Program-made: the position numbers and the translations under genes
Assembly (NCBI GenBank): GCA_016713225.1
Contig: JADJPO010000004.1
Coordinates: 310,001 to 374,000, forward strand
DNA from: Kineosporiaceae bacterium
Lineage (GTDB): Bacteria; Actinomycetota; Actinomycetes; Actinomycetales; Kineosporiaceae
Length of the DNA: 64,000 nucleotides
Direction: 5' to 3'
Part shown: positions 42,894-54,040 of the stretch, one piece after another
Layout of the letters: each line of letters begins with the position of its first letter
Position numbering within the stretch: the stretch's first letter is position 1
Notes under the pieces: model-generated
Told to the model about the DNA's origin: nothing
Database searches by the model: none
What the model saw: the letters and a program-made list of their open reading frames with translations, nothing else

Positions 42894-44477
42894 CTGCGCG
42901 AGTGAGGATTCCGCGGGCGAGGACGGCTCGGACAGCGGGCCGCTCACCCGGCCGCGGCCCCCCTCCTTGGCGACGTAGAGCGCGGCGTCGGCGCGAGCCA
43001 GCACTCCATCCCAGTCGTCCAGGCGGCCGGCGCCGATCCCGATGCTCACCGAGATGTGCACGTCCGGATGCCGCTCCTGCCAGGGGCGCGCGGCCAGCTT
43101 CCCCAGCACCTGCTCCCCTCGCTGACGCCCTGCGTCGGGGTTCGCCGTGGCCAGCACCACCATGAACTCGTCACCACCCAGCCGACACGCGAGGTCCTCC
43201 GCTCGAACGCTGCCGGACAGCGCCTGGGCCACCTCGACCAACGCCTCGTCCCCGACGCCGTGCCCGAAGCGGTCGTTGATCTGCTTGAACAGGTCCAGGT
43301 CGACTGCCAGCACGCTCACCTCCTCCTGCCCGCGACGCAGCATGGAGTCCAGGTACCGCGCGAGACCACGACGGTTGGCCAGACCCGTCAGAGGATCAAG
43401 ATGCGCCTGACGCAACAGCTGATCATGCTCCTCCCGCCGCCGTTCGGCCTCGAGTCGCGCCCGCATGACGTCCAGCGCAGCGACGCGATGCCGCCACCGG
43501 TCCTGCGCGAGATGACGTGCGTACACCAGACCGTCCTGGACGCCGTCTCGGCGCGCCACCCATTCCGCCGCCAGGCACAAGGCCGTCTCGTATTCGGCCG
43601 GGAGAGTCAACCGGTCCAGCCGTTGCGAGGCCTCGCGGGCCGCCTCCAGCGCCCGATCGAGACCCACCTCCTCGACAGCCAGGGCGAGCGCCAGCGGGAG
43701 GTTGCCGTCGAGCGGCCCCTCCACGCCGGTCTCCTGAAGCTCCTCGACGGCCTCGGCGACCGGCTCCCCGGCCAGTGCACGGATCACCAGCCCCATGAAG
43801 CGGACCTCCTGACGCCACAGGTGCGGCATGGTGTCGAGCTCCAGCGCCTGCTGCAGGACCTCGCGCGCCCGACCGAGCTGCTCCGGCAGCGCCGAGGGGT
43901 CCACACAGCGCAGCGCCAGGGCCCAGGTCAGGTTGACCGAGGCCCGGTTGTAGATCAACACCGGCGCCACCAGCGAGTCGCCCACCTCGGGCAGCAGGTG
44001 CTCGGCGAGCGCGTACTGCTCCTCCTGCAGTTCCCAGAGGCCACGGTCGTAGAGCCCGAGGGCACACTGCAGGCGGGCATTGACACGTTCCAGGGGTGGA
44101 CTGTCACAGGTGTCCAGCAGGGCCAACGCCCGAGCCAGTTCGGCGTCCGCCTCCAGGGCAGAGGTGCCGCTGACGGTGGTGTACCGCCCCAGCGCTCGCG
44201 AGGCCAGGGCCGCCGCCAGCATGGCATCGTCGCCGGATTCCTCCGCCACCGCATGGAGGCGGTCGACCCAGACGACGAACGGAGCATCACCGCCCTGCCA
44301 CCGGGCGTGCAGCAGGCGAGCCAGCAGGCAGGCGCTCTGCACATCGCTCCACGCGTCCTGGGTCGCTCGCTCCAGCAGGGCATCCAGCTCGTCGAGCGGC
44401 GGCGCGCCGGCGTCCTGCACCTCCCAGATCAACTCGAACGCACGGAGCCGGGCAGCGAGGTGTTCGGATGTGGTCAT
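42879..44477 (-). CDS. TPR-like / GGDEF diguanylate cyclase
   Basis: 532 residues, soluble. The first 340 residues are helical repeats of TPR character (LLARLLHARWQGG, ALASRALGRY, ARLQCALGLYDRG) that could sense a partner protein. A short coiled coil (RARLEAERRREEHDQLLRQ) leads to a GGDEF domain (about 360-520) with LDLDLFKQINDRFGH-type substrate residues and an intact RLGGDEFMVV. An RAED I-site lies five residues upstream, so product inhibition is likely. It synthesises c-di-GMP. Active diguanylate cyclase is inferred from intact motifs. Confidence 0.9.
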   Translation of the reverse strand: MTTSEHLAARLRAFELIWEVQDAGAPPLDELDALLERATQDAWSDVQSACLLARLLHARWQGGDAPFVVWVDRLHAVAEESGDDAMLAAALASRALGRYTTVSGTSALEADAELARALALLDTCDSPPLERVNARLQCALGLYDRGLWELQEEQYALAEHLLPEVGDSLVAPVLIYNRASVNLTWALALRCVDPSALPEQLGRAREVLQQALELDTMPHLWRQEVRFMGLVIRALAGEPVAEAVEELQETGVEGPLDGNLPLALALAVEEVGLDRALEAAREASQRLDRLTLPAEYETALCLAAEWVARRDGVQDGLVYARHLAQDRWRHRVAALDVMRARLEAERRREEHDQLLRQAHLDPLTGLANRRGLARYLDSMLRRGQEEVSVLAVDLDLFKQINDRFGHGVGDEALVEVAQALSGSVRAEDLACRLGGDEFMVVLATANPDAGRQRGEQVLGKLAARPWQERHPDVHISVSIGIGAGRLDDWDGVLARADAALYVAKEGGRGRVSGPLSEPSSPAESSLAQSVQR

Positions 44478-44611
44478 CTCACCGTCACCACCCGTCGCGG
44501 CACCTGCCGCTCATCCCGTCGCGCGTCGAGGGGCGCTGCCGGACGGCAGGCCTGTCCTGGTGTCGTCGGCCACGGGTGCGCTCGGCCTGAGGACGAGACC
44601 CGATCGGGCGA

Positions 44612-45154
44612 TCAGATCACGTCGGGGATCTCCGTGACGTCGAACCACAGCAATTCGTGCGATCGCGCCTCATCCAGGACGAAGGCGGCATCGTCGTCCC
44701 CGGCATCGGCGGCCGGCAGGGCCGCGATGGCATCGGCGACGGCGCTCCGCACCGCCGGGGCATCCTCGTCGACGTGCACGCTCACCATCGCCCTCAGGGG
44801 CACGGTGCACGACAGCCGGATCGCCGAACGAGCACGACCGGGCGAGGCATCCGTCACCGGCTGCACGCACTCGGCGGCGACATCGGCGGCGATCACCACC
44901 CGGCGGTACTCGTAGCGCGCCTCGGCGGCCAACTCTCCTGCCAGCAGCCGCAGCGAGGCGTCGGCCGCCTCACTCAGGGCGGCGTACTCCAGCTCTTCGA
45001 GGTCGCCCTCGATGTACCACTCCCGCACCGCACCGGTCACCGCGTGCGCGGCGCAGCCGGCCCCGAACCCGCCGGAGACGTAGGCGGTGGCCAGGGTGGC
45101 CAGGGTGGCCGGCAAGTAGACCCGGGTTCGGGTCGGTGGACTCTGCGGGCTCAT
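44612..45154 (-). CDS. DUF6912 family protein
   Basis: 180 residues. The pattern RVYLPATLATLATAY then AVTGAVREWY then DLEELEYAALSEAADASLRLL matches the actinobacterial DUF6912 family. Its function is unknown. The N-terminus starts with MSPQSPPTRT before the conserved RVYLP, so the ATG at 45154 is reasonable; it overlaps the stop of the WS/DGAT gene (ATGA). Tight coupling to a lipid acyltransferase is the only contextual hint. About 130 bp without a gene separate it from the GGDEF gene upstream on the same strand. Confidence 0.8.
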   Translation of the reverse strand: MSPQSPPTRTRVYLPATLATLATAYVSGGFGAGCAAHAVTGAVREWYIEGDLEELEYAALSEAADASLRLLAGELAAEARYEYRRVVIAADVAAECVQPVTDASPGRARSAIRLSCTVPLRAMVSVHVDEDAPAVRSAVADAIAALPAADAGDDDAAFVLDEARSHELLWFDVTEIPDVI

Positions 45155-46581
45155 CCCGCGGCCTCCAAGGTCTCGGCAAGGGAATCGATCAGACACTGCG
45201 CCAACACATCCAGGTCGGCCATGGCCTCGCGGTCGCCGTACAGCCCGTAGTGCACGCGCCCACGGTAGGACGTCAGGCCGATGCTCAACGCCTGACCCCG
45301 CGCCAGGGGGATCACCGGGTAGGTGGCCAGCATCAGGGAACCGTCCAGGTACAGCGGCTCCTGGGGGCCGGGCACGTTGGTCACCACCAGATTGAACATG
45401 TGCCGCGAGAGTCCGCTGGCCACCCGTGCCCCGAGCGAGTGCAGGGTCGGCGGCGCGAACCCCGCGATCCCCGCGATGGCCTGGGCATCGACGGCCTGCC
45501 CGGCCTCACGGTGCGCCCGGGTCTGATAGCTGACCTGGTACAACCGGATCAGGGGGCTGGCCTCGCCGGTGGGCAGGTCGACCAGGAGCGACGAGACCCG
45601 ACTGCCGATCGCCCCGGCGTGGGCGGCGTCCGCGCTGTCGACCTTGACGCTGATCGGCACCAGGGCGCGGACGATGCTCGCCGGGGGAACCGGCTCACCA
45701 CGGGCGAGCAACCACGACCGCAGCGCCCCGGCCACGACCGCGAGCACCACGTCGTTGACGGTGGTCACCGGCCCCTCACCGGTGGCCCTGTCGGCCAACC
45801 GGTTTCGGATCGTGCGGTAGTCGGCCAGGTCGGTGTCGATCATCTGGAAGCGGCGGTCCTGCCCGATCTCGACGTTGAGTGGGCTGCGTTGCGGCGGGTT
45901 GGCCGCCACCCGGGCGGCCACGGCCAGCCCGGCCACCGCCTCGGTGGCCTTCGAAGCGGTCTTGCGGACGTCGCCCAGCCCCGAGCGCAGCGTCTCGAGT
46001 ACCCGGGTGGGTCGGGTCACCGACTCCGCGATCGCGCCCACCACGAGCTCACCGAGCGAGGGCTCCGGTGCCGGGTGCCAGGTCTGCGGCGGGTGCTCGC
46101 GCACGGTTGCCTCGTCGTCCAGCACCACCTGGCCCAGGTCGACGGCATGGTGGCCGTCGACCAGCGCCTGGTGCACCTTGGTGATCACCGCGATCTGGCC
46201 ATGGGGCAGTCCCTCGACCACCGCGGCCTCCCACAGCGGCCGGCCCCGGTCGAGCTGTCGGGCCTGGATGCGGGCGACCAGGTCCTCGAGCTGCTCGCGA
46301 CCCCCCGGCTCGGGCAGGCTCACCCGGCGGAGGTGGTTGGCGATGTCGAAGTCCTCGTCATCGACCCACACCGGGTTGGCCAGGCGACCGGGCACGGTGC
46401 GCACGCGTCGGCGATACCGCGGCACGAAGGCGATCCGGGCCTCGATGTGACGCACCAAGCGGGGGTAGTCCAGCCCCTCCGGCCCGGGGTCGAAGACCAT
46501 CACAGAGCCCACGTGCATCGCCGTCCGGGGCTCCTCGAGGTACAGGAACGAGACGTCGAGCGGGGTCAGGCGATCCGCCAC
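45151..46581 (-). CDS. Wax ester synthase/diacylglycerol acyltransferase (WS/DGAT) with altered active-site motif
   Basis: 476 residues from a GTG at 46581 (GGAGGGA 6 bp upstream), beginning MADRLTPLDVSFLYLEE as the family does. The condensing motif HHxxxDG appears as HQALVDG (about 137): the second His, usually the catalytic base, is Gln, and an HHAVD follows directly. The second conserved segment TVNDVVLAVVAGALR and the third NLVVTNVPGPQEPLYLDG are intact. The family makes wax esters or triacylglycerol at the membrane. Whether this copy is active is uncertain because of the Gln. Confidence 0.88.
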   Translation of the reverse strand: MADRLTPLDVSFLYLEEPRTAMHVGSVMVFDPGPEGLDYPRLVRHIEARIAFVPRYRRRVRTVPGRLANPVWVDDEDFDIANHLRRVSLPEPGGREQLEDLVARIQARQLDRGRPLWEAAVVEGLPHGQIAVITKVHQALVDGHHAVDLGQVVLDDEATVREHPPQTWHPAPEPSLGELVVGAIAESVTRPTRVLETLRSGLGDVRKTASKATEAVAGLAVAARVAANPPQRSPLNVEIGQDRRFQMIDTDLADYRTIRNRLADRATGEGPVTTVNDVVLAVVAGALRSWLLARGEPVPPASIVRALVPISVKVDSADAAHAGAIGSRVSSLLVDLPTGEASPLIRLYQVSYQTRAHREAGQAVDAQAIAGIAGFAPPTLHSLGARVASGLSRHMFNLVVTNVPGPQEPLYLDGSLMLATYPVIPLARGQALSIGLTSYRGRVHYGLYGDREAMADLDVLAQCLIDSLAETLEAAG

Positions 46582-46677
46582 ACGTGCTCCCTCCGGCCTG
46601 GCCATCTCCCAGGCCGTGCCACGACTGTCCGGCGAGGCACCGAGCATACGGCTCCGGGTCGGCAGCGGGGCACATCC

Positions 46678-47334
46678 TCACCGCAACGACATCTGGAACA
46701 ACTCCTCCAACTCGGCCAGGGTCTGTTCCACGCTGCGATGGTGCACCGCGACCATGCCGGCCTCGGTCGCCGCCGCGACGTTGCGCTCCATGTCGTCCAC
46801 CAGGACGCACCGCTGCGGCGGTAGGGCCAGGGCGTGCGCGGTGTGGGCGAAGATGCCCGGCTCGGGCTTGCGCAGCCCCACCCGCCCCGAGACCACGACG
46901 ACGTCGAACAGGTCGTGCCACAACGCCTCTGGATAGTTCTCACCCCAACTGTTGGACAGCAGCGCGGTACGCAACCCGCCCCGCCGTGCGGCCCGGATGG
47001 CCGCGATCATGCGGGGCTCCAACAGGGCCAGGTCGGCCAACAGCCGGGCGAGCAGGCCGCGCGGGTCGACGACACTGCCCCGGGCACCGAGCTCGGCCGC
47101 CAGCAACCGCTCGAAGTCCCGCTCGGCGAGGGTGCCGCGCTCGAGGTGATGGGTGGGTGGGTCACCGGACTCCAGCCAGGTGCGCAGGACCTCTCGGAAG
47201 TGGCCGAAGTCCACGCCGTCCCGCAGCGCCCACTGCCGCAGGGCGACGTCGAGCGCCGGGGTGAGGACCCCGCCCCAGTCGATGACCAGCGCGCCCGGAC
47301 CCCGCGCCGCGTTCTTCGGCGTCTCGAGGTTCAT
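46678..47334 (-). CDS. HAD-superfamily hydrolase (subfamily IA)
   Basis: 218 residues. Motif I is VIDWGGVLTPA, with the nucleophile Asp but Gly at D+2 rather than Asp, as in several DWGGVL-type members. Motif II is LLSNSWGEN, motif III is the Lys in RKPEPGIFAH and motif IV is VLVDDMERNV. A four-helix cap lies between motifs I and II. It is probably a small-molecule phosphatase or a related hydrolase; the substrate is unknown. The gene is divergent from the Rv3235-like gene. Confidence 0.88.
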   Translation of the reverse strand: MNLETPKNAARGPGALVIDWGGVLTPALDVALRQWALRDGVDFGHFREVLRTWLESGDPPTHHLERGTLAERDFERLLAAELGARGSVVDPRGLLARLLADLALLEPRMIAAIRAARRGGLRTALLSNSWGENYPEALWHDLFDVVVVSGRVGLRKPEPGIFAHTAHALALPPQRCVLVDDMERNVAAATEAGMVAVHHRSVEQTLAELEELFQMSLR

Positions 47335-47404
47335 ACCACCACGGTGTCACAGCGTGCCGCCGAACCGACCTTCCTCGGTGGAGTCGATCCGAGGAGTGCG
47401 AGTC

Positions 47405-47935
47405 ATGAGTGTGTGGAGTGTCGCCGGTGCGCCGAGCCGGCCGACTTTGCGCCGGTTGCCGATCCCGGCCGCCGAGCCACGGCCGGCGCTGCGGCTGGTC
47501 CGTGAGCCCGAGCCGGGCGATCTGCCCGGGCAGGAGTCGTTGTCCCTGGTGGTCCCGCCGCCGGGACGAGTCGCCCCACCGGATCCCGCTGCGAACGCCC
47601 GCGATCAGCTGCCGGATCCCCGCTCATGGGCCGCCCAGTTCGTCCAGGTCGCGCTGGAGGTGGCCGCGGGGTTCCGGCCCCAGGGCCAGGTGGTGCGCTG
47701 GACCAGCCCCGAGGTGTTCGAGACGCTCTGCCGGCGCCATCGCCTGGCCGCCGCGCGTGGCGAGGCCCGGCGACGGCCGGTGATCCGGGTCCGGGCGATG
47801 CAGCTGGGCACCCCGCGTCCCGGCGTGGTCGAGGCTGCCGCCGTGGTGGACGACGGCCGCCGGGCTCGGGCGGTCGCGCTCCGCCTGGAGGGAACCGAGG
47901 GCAGGTGGCGGGTGACCGCGTGGGAGACCGGCTGA
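47405..47935 (+). CDS. Rv3235-family protein (DUF6459)
   Basis: 176 residues. A variable Pro/Arg-rich N-terminal half leads to the conserved domain WAAQFVQVALEVAAGFRPQGQVVRWTSPEV (in family order) and VIRVRAMQLGTPRPGVVEAAAVVDDGRRARAVALRLE. This protein sits beside secA in mycobacteria and other actinobacteria; the function is unknown. The ATG at 47405 follows GAGGAGTG. It is convergent with secA, with 15 bp between the stops and a GC-rich 7-bp hairpin at 47942-47964. Confidence 0.82.
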   Translation: MSVWSVAGAPSRPTLRRLPIPAAEPRPALRLVREPEPGDLPGQESLSLVVPPPGRVAPPDPAANARDQLPDPRSWAAQFVQVALEVAAGFRPQGQVVRWTSPEVFETLCRRHRLAAARGEARRRPVIRVRAMQLGTPRPGVVEAAAVVDDGRRARAVALRLEGTEGRWRVTAWETG

Positions 47936-47950
47936 ACCGATGCCGCCGAG

Positions 47951-50671
<2,721 letters not shown>

Positions 50672-50761
50672 ACGTACTCCCGTCAGGTCTCAGTGCCGCC
50701 ATCGTAGACGCCGAACGCCCTGCCATTGCCCCGGGCAAGCCTGCCGCGTCAGGCTGGCCCT

Positions 50762-51958
50762 GTGTCCCCGCCGCCCCGGCCCCCGACCCTGCGCGAATCG
50801 GCGACCCCCGATGGCCTGACCCTTCGGCCTCACCACCCCCAGGACAGCGAGGCCCTCCTGGCCCAGGGCAACGACGCCCAGACCCGGCGCTGGACGACGG
50901 TGCCCGATCCCTACACGCGTGAGGACGCCGCGGAGTTCCTGGCGCGCCGGATCCACGAGGGACACGACAGAGATGACAGAGATGACAGAGACGACGGAGT
51001 CGACACAGACGACACAGACGTCGGAGACGTCGGGCGCGACGGGCGCCTGTCGTTCGCGGTGGAGCTGAACGGCGCGTACGCCGGCACCGTGGACCTGCGC
51101 TGCGGCCCACCGGGCGCCGCCGCGGTCACCTACGTGATCGCGCCCTGGGCCCGGGGCCACGACCTGACCGAGCGGGCGTTGCGGCTGCTGTTGCCCTGGG
51201 GCGTGCGGGCGCTCGACCTGCAGGTGGTGAGCTGGCAGGCCGCCGTGGGCAACTGGGCCGCTCGCCGGGCGGCGTGGTCGGTCGGGTTCCGGATCGACGG
51301 ACGAACCCGGGGCCTGATGGTGCAGCGCGGCAACGTCGTGGAGACCTGGCAGGGGGCTTGGCGTCGCGGACAGCCGTTGTATCCGGCCCACGCCTGGCTG
51401 GAGTCACCGGTGCTCACCGCCGGCTCCGCGCGGCTGCGTCCGCTGCGCAGCGAGGACGCCAGGGCGATCGCCGAGGCCTGTTCGGATGCGCTCTCGCAGT
51501 ACTGGCTGCCGTTGTTGCCCTCGCCCTACACCCTGACCGATGCCCACGAGCATCTGCTGGGCACCGCGGAGGACCAGGCTTGCGGGCGCGCCCTGTACTG
51601 GGCGGTCACCGACATCCGGCGCGAGGAGCTGTTGCTCGGCGAGATCGGCCTGCAGGTGCGCCGAGCAGGTCGCCACGGCGAGGTCGGCTACTGGGCACAC
51701 CCGGACGGGCGCAGCCGAGGACTCACCAGCGACGGGGTCGCGCTCGCCGTCCGGCATGCCCTGCTTCCCGCCGAGGACGGCGGGCTGGGTCTGGATCGGG
51801 TGCTGCTGCGGGCTGCGGACGGCAACACGGCCTCACAACGGATCGCGCGCCGTATCGGGTTCCGCCCCAGCGGCGTCGATCGCCACGGCGAGCGGCTGCG
51901 GGACGGCACCGTGCGCGACATGCTGCGGTTCGACATCCTGGCCCGGGAGTGCCCCTGA
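50762..51958 (+). CDS. Tandem GNAT-domain acetyltransferase with Asp-rich repeat insertion
   Basis: 398 residues containing two RimJ/RimL-type GNAT domains. Domain 1 (about 20-190) has LRPHHPQDSEALL, TYVIAPWARGHDLTERALRLLLPWG and NWAARRAAWSVGFR. Domain 2 (about 220-395) has LRPLRSEDARAIAE, VGYWAHPDGRSRGLTSDGV and NTASQRIARRIGFR. Between strands of domain 1 lies an Asp-rich loop (HDRDDRDDRDDG) encoded by 9-bp tandem repeats. N-acetyl transfer from acetyl-CoA to a protein N-terminus, antibiotic or metabolite is inferred; the substrate is unknown. Start GTG 50762. Confidence 0.87.
   Translation: MSPPPRPPTLRESATPDGLTLRPHHPQDSEALLAQGNDAQTRRWTTVPDPYTREDAAEFLARRIHEGHDRDDRDDRDDGVDTDDTDVGDVGRDGRLSFAVELNGAYAGTVDLRCGPPGAAAVTYVIAPWARGHDLTERALRLLLPWGVRALDLQVVSWQAAVGNWAARRAAWSVGFRIDGRTRGLMVQRGNVVETWQGAWRRGQPLYPAHAWLESPVLTAGSARLRPLRSEDARAIAEACSDALSQYWLPLLPSPYTLTDAHEHLLGTAEDQACGRALYWAVTDIRREELLLGEIGLQVRRAGRHGEVGYWAHPDGRSRGLTSDGVALAVRHALLPAEDGGLGLDRVLLRAADGNTASQRIARRIGFRPSGVDRHGERLRDGTVRDMLRFDILARECP
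50966..51028 (+). repeat. 9-bp in-frame tandem repeat inside the GNAT gene
   Basis: Seven units beginning GACAGAGAT, GACAGAGAT, GACAGAGAC and drifting to GACACAGAC and GTCGGAGAC. The low-GC, purine-rich units stand out from the flanking coding DNA. Because units are 9 bp, copy changes keep the frame and only vary the length of an Asp-rich loop. Confidence 0.85.
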
Positions 51959-51971
51959 GCCACACCAACCG

Positions 51972-52031
51972 CCGTGATCATGCAATCCGTGCACATCGAT
52001 GTATCGATGTGCACGGATTGCATGATCACGG
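51972..52031. repeat. Conserved palindromic element, copy 3 (29-bp stem)
   Basis: A 60-nt, essentially perfect inverted repeat (29-bp arms, 2-nt centre) between the convergent GNAT and secreted-protein genes. It shares GATCATGCAATCCGTGCA with copies 1 and 2, but its centre is ATCGAT-based instead of CGAAACG, so the two arms have co-varied. Confidence 0.9.
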
Positions 52032-52034
52032 TCT

Positions 52035-52688
52035 TCAGGTGAGGCGCAGTGGGCTGACCCTCACCCGCGCCGAGCCGATGCCCAGTTCGTGCGCGAACGC
52101 TGCCCGGGCGGCGTCCAAGCGGGCCTGGCTGACACCGCGACCGACGTAGACCATCGAGGTGTCGTCGCCCTCGACGTAGGTCTCGGCGTCCACCGGCAGC
52201 TGTGCCAGCGCGGCCTCCACCGGAGCGCCCGCACCCGAGGCGAGCGGAGCGGTGAAGGTGAACGCGGTCAGTCGCACCGAGCGCACACTCACCCGGTACC
52301 AGGGCTTGCTGCGCACCAGCGACCGGGCCGCGGCCCGAGCCGTGGCGACTCCGCCGCGGCAGACCGTGGTGACGCCGGCGCGATACACCCCGGCCGCGAC
52401 GGTCGATTCCGGCACGGCCGCGAGGCAACCGTCGATCGAGACCAGGCGGTCATCGACGACGCCGTCGATCCAGCGCGCCTGCGCGCTGCGCCGCACGCCG
52501 TGCACCACGACCTCGGTGCGGGCCCCCGTGATCTGCAGCGAGGCCACCGGCACCCGCGAGGTCGGTGCCGTCGTCGCCGCGATGGCCGCGGCGGACGCGG
52601 CGGGTGTTGCACCGGCGGTCGTGCCGGCGCCGAGAACCAGAGCGGAAGACGTGGCCAGAGCGGCCAAAAGTGTTGCCAGCGAACGCAT
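52035..52688 (-). CDS. Secreted protein, SIMPL-domain (DUF541)-like
   Basis: 217 residues from the ATG at 52688, with AGGAG 6 bp upstream. A signal peptide (about 1-30, ATLLAALATSSALVLGAG, Ala-rich cleavage region) precedes a mature domain with ARTEVVVHGVRRSAQARW and a C-terminal ELGIGSARVRVSPLRL. The size, the secreted nature and the repeated alternating strands are like SIMPL/DUF541 proteins, but the match is weak. Two Cys (DGCLAAV, TVCRGG) may pair. Function unknown. Confidence 0.65.
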   Translation of the reverse strand: MRSLATLLAALATSSALVLGAGTTAGATPAASAAAIAATTAPTSRVPVASLQITGARTEVVVHGVRRSAQARWIDGVVDDRLVSIDGCLAAVPESTVAAGVYRAGVTTVCRGGVATARAAARSLVRSKPWYRVSVRSVRLTAFTFTAPLASGAGAPVEAALAQLPVDAETYVEGDDTSMVYVGRGVSQARLDAARAAFAHELGIGSARVRVSPLRLT

Positions 52689-52780
52689 CGAAAGGCTCCT
52701 GAAGCAGATCGGGGCGCCCCACCGGCCCAACCCCGCGACGGCATCCTACGCGCTCGATCGAACCGCCGGCGCCGGTTGCC

Positions 52781-54040
52781 TCACCACCGGCCGAGTGCCC
52801 GCAACGCCGCGGTGAGGTCACCGCGTTCGCCCACCACGACGTCGTCCAGCCCCAGCCACTGCGCCATCGCGCGTAGATCGGCGGCCAGTGCCCGGGCCAC
52901 GTCGCCGGCGCCGATCCGTCCCCGCGCCGGCGGCTCCTCCAACCAGGCCCCGGGAACCGACAGCACGCCGGCCGCTCGGTTCGCGGCGACGTCCACCCTG
53001 GCCACCAACCGGTCACCGAGCAGGTAGGGCAACACGTAGTACCCGTGAGTGCGTTGGGCCGCGGGGGTGTAGATCCCGATCCGATAGTGGAACCCGAACA
53101 AGGCCTCGGTGCGTGGGCGAAACCAGACCAGGGAGTCGAACGGGCTGAGCAACGCCGACCCGCCCAGGCGCGCCGGGATCCGTGCCGCCGGGTCGAGGTA
53201 GGCCGGACGACGCCACCCCGCCACCTGCACCTCGACCAGCCGGCCATCCTCCACCAACTCGGCGACCGCCTTGCGCGATTGCCCCGCGCTGAGTCGGAAG
53301 TAGTCGCGCAGGCAGGCCTCGGTGCCGATGCCGTGGGCGCGGGCCGCGATGGCCACCAGTTCACGACAGGCCTCGGCCTCCTCCGGCGGGGCGGCGAGGG
53401 CCAGGTGCGCGCCGAGCACCCGCTCGGGCAGGTCGTAGCGCCGCTCGAATCGCGTGGTCCGACCGGCGCTGGCCAGGTCACCGGCGTGGAACAGGTACTC
53501 GATGGCCATCTTGGCGTGCGACCAGTTCCAGCCCCAGTTGCCGCGGTCGGCCGGAGCGCGGCGGCCCAGCTGCTGTTCGATCTCGGCCGAGGTCAGTGGC
53601 CCCTGGGCGGCGATCACCGCGCGGACGTCGTCCAGCAGGTGAGGGTGCTCGGCGGCAGCCTGACGCAGCCCCGACCAGGTCTCCGCGTGGGCTCGGACCA
53701 TGCGGAAGCCGAGCAGCGCGTGGGTGGCGGGGGTGGTGTAGGAGGCCTGGTGTGCCCAGTACTCGACGAGCCGGCGCGGCGCGCGGTGCGCGGCGCGATC
53801 GAGCAGCTCGCGCCGGTAGGGACCCAGCCGGGAGAACACCGGCAGGTAGTGGCTGCGGACCAGCACGTTGACCGAGTCGATCTGCACCACCCCGACGGCG
53901 TCGATGACGCGGTCGAGGTGACGTGGCCCCACGGCCGCTCGGGGATGTGAGCGGCCCAGGCCCTGCGCGGCAACGGCGATCCGGCGGGCCTGGGCCGGCG
54001 TGAGTCGTTCGGTCGGTCGTACGGTCGGTCGTTCGGTCAG
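52781..54040 (-). CDS. Winged-helix DNA glycosylase, YcaQ family
   Basis: About 419 residues. YcaQ/AlkX-type landmarks: LTPAQARRIAVAAQG at the N-terminus, GVVQIDSVNVLVRSHYLPVFSRLG (in family order, with the QxD catalytic region), WAHQASY, NWGWNWSHAKMAIEYLF and a C-terminal LPYLLGDRLVARVD. E. coli YcaQ unhooks interstrand crosslinks. No ATG, GTG or TTG lies near the conserved N-terminus. A CTG at 54040 overlaps the hpf TGA as CTGA and is the best start; the next GTG (53932) would delete about 36 conserved residues. Translation is probably coupled to hpf. Confidence 0.82.
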   Translation of the reverse strand: MTERPTVRPTERLTPAQARRIAVAAQGLGRSHPRAAVGPRHLDRVIDAVGVVQIDSVNVLVRSHYLPVFSRLGPYRRELLDRAAHRAPRRLVEYWAHQASYTTPATHALLGFRMVRAHAETWSGLRQAAAEHPHLLDDVRAVIAAQGPLTSAEIEQQLGRRAPADRGNWGWNWSHAKMAIEYLFHAGDLASAGRTTRFERRYDLPERVLGAHLALAAPPEEAEACRELVAIAARAHGIGTEACLRDYFRLSAGQSRKAVAELVEDGRLVEVQVAGWRRPAYLDPAARIPARLGGSALLSPFDSLVWFRPRTEALFGFHYRIGIYTPAAQRTHGYYVLPYLLGDRLVARVDVAANRAAGVLSVPGAWLEEPPARGRIGAGDVARALAADLRAMAQWLGLDDVVVGERGDLTAALRALGRW

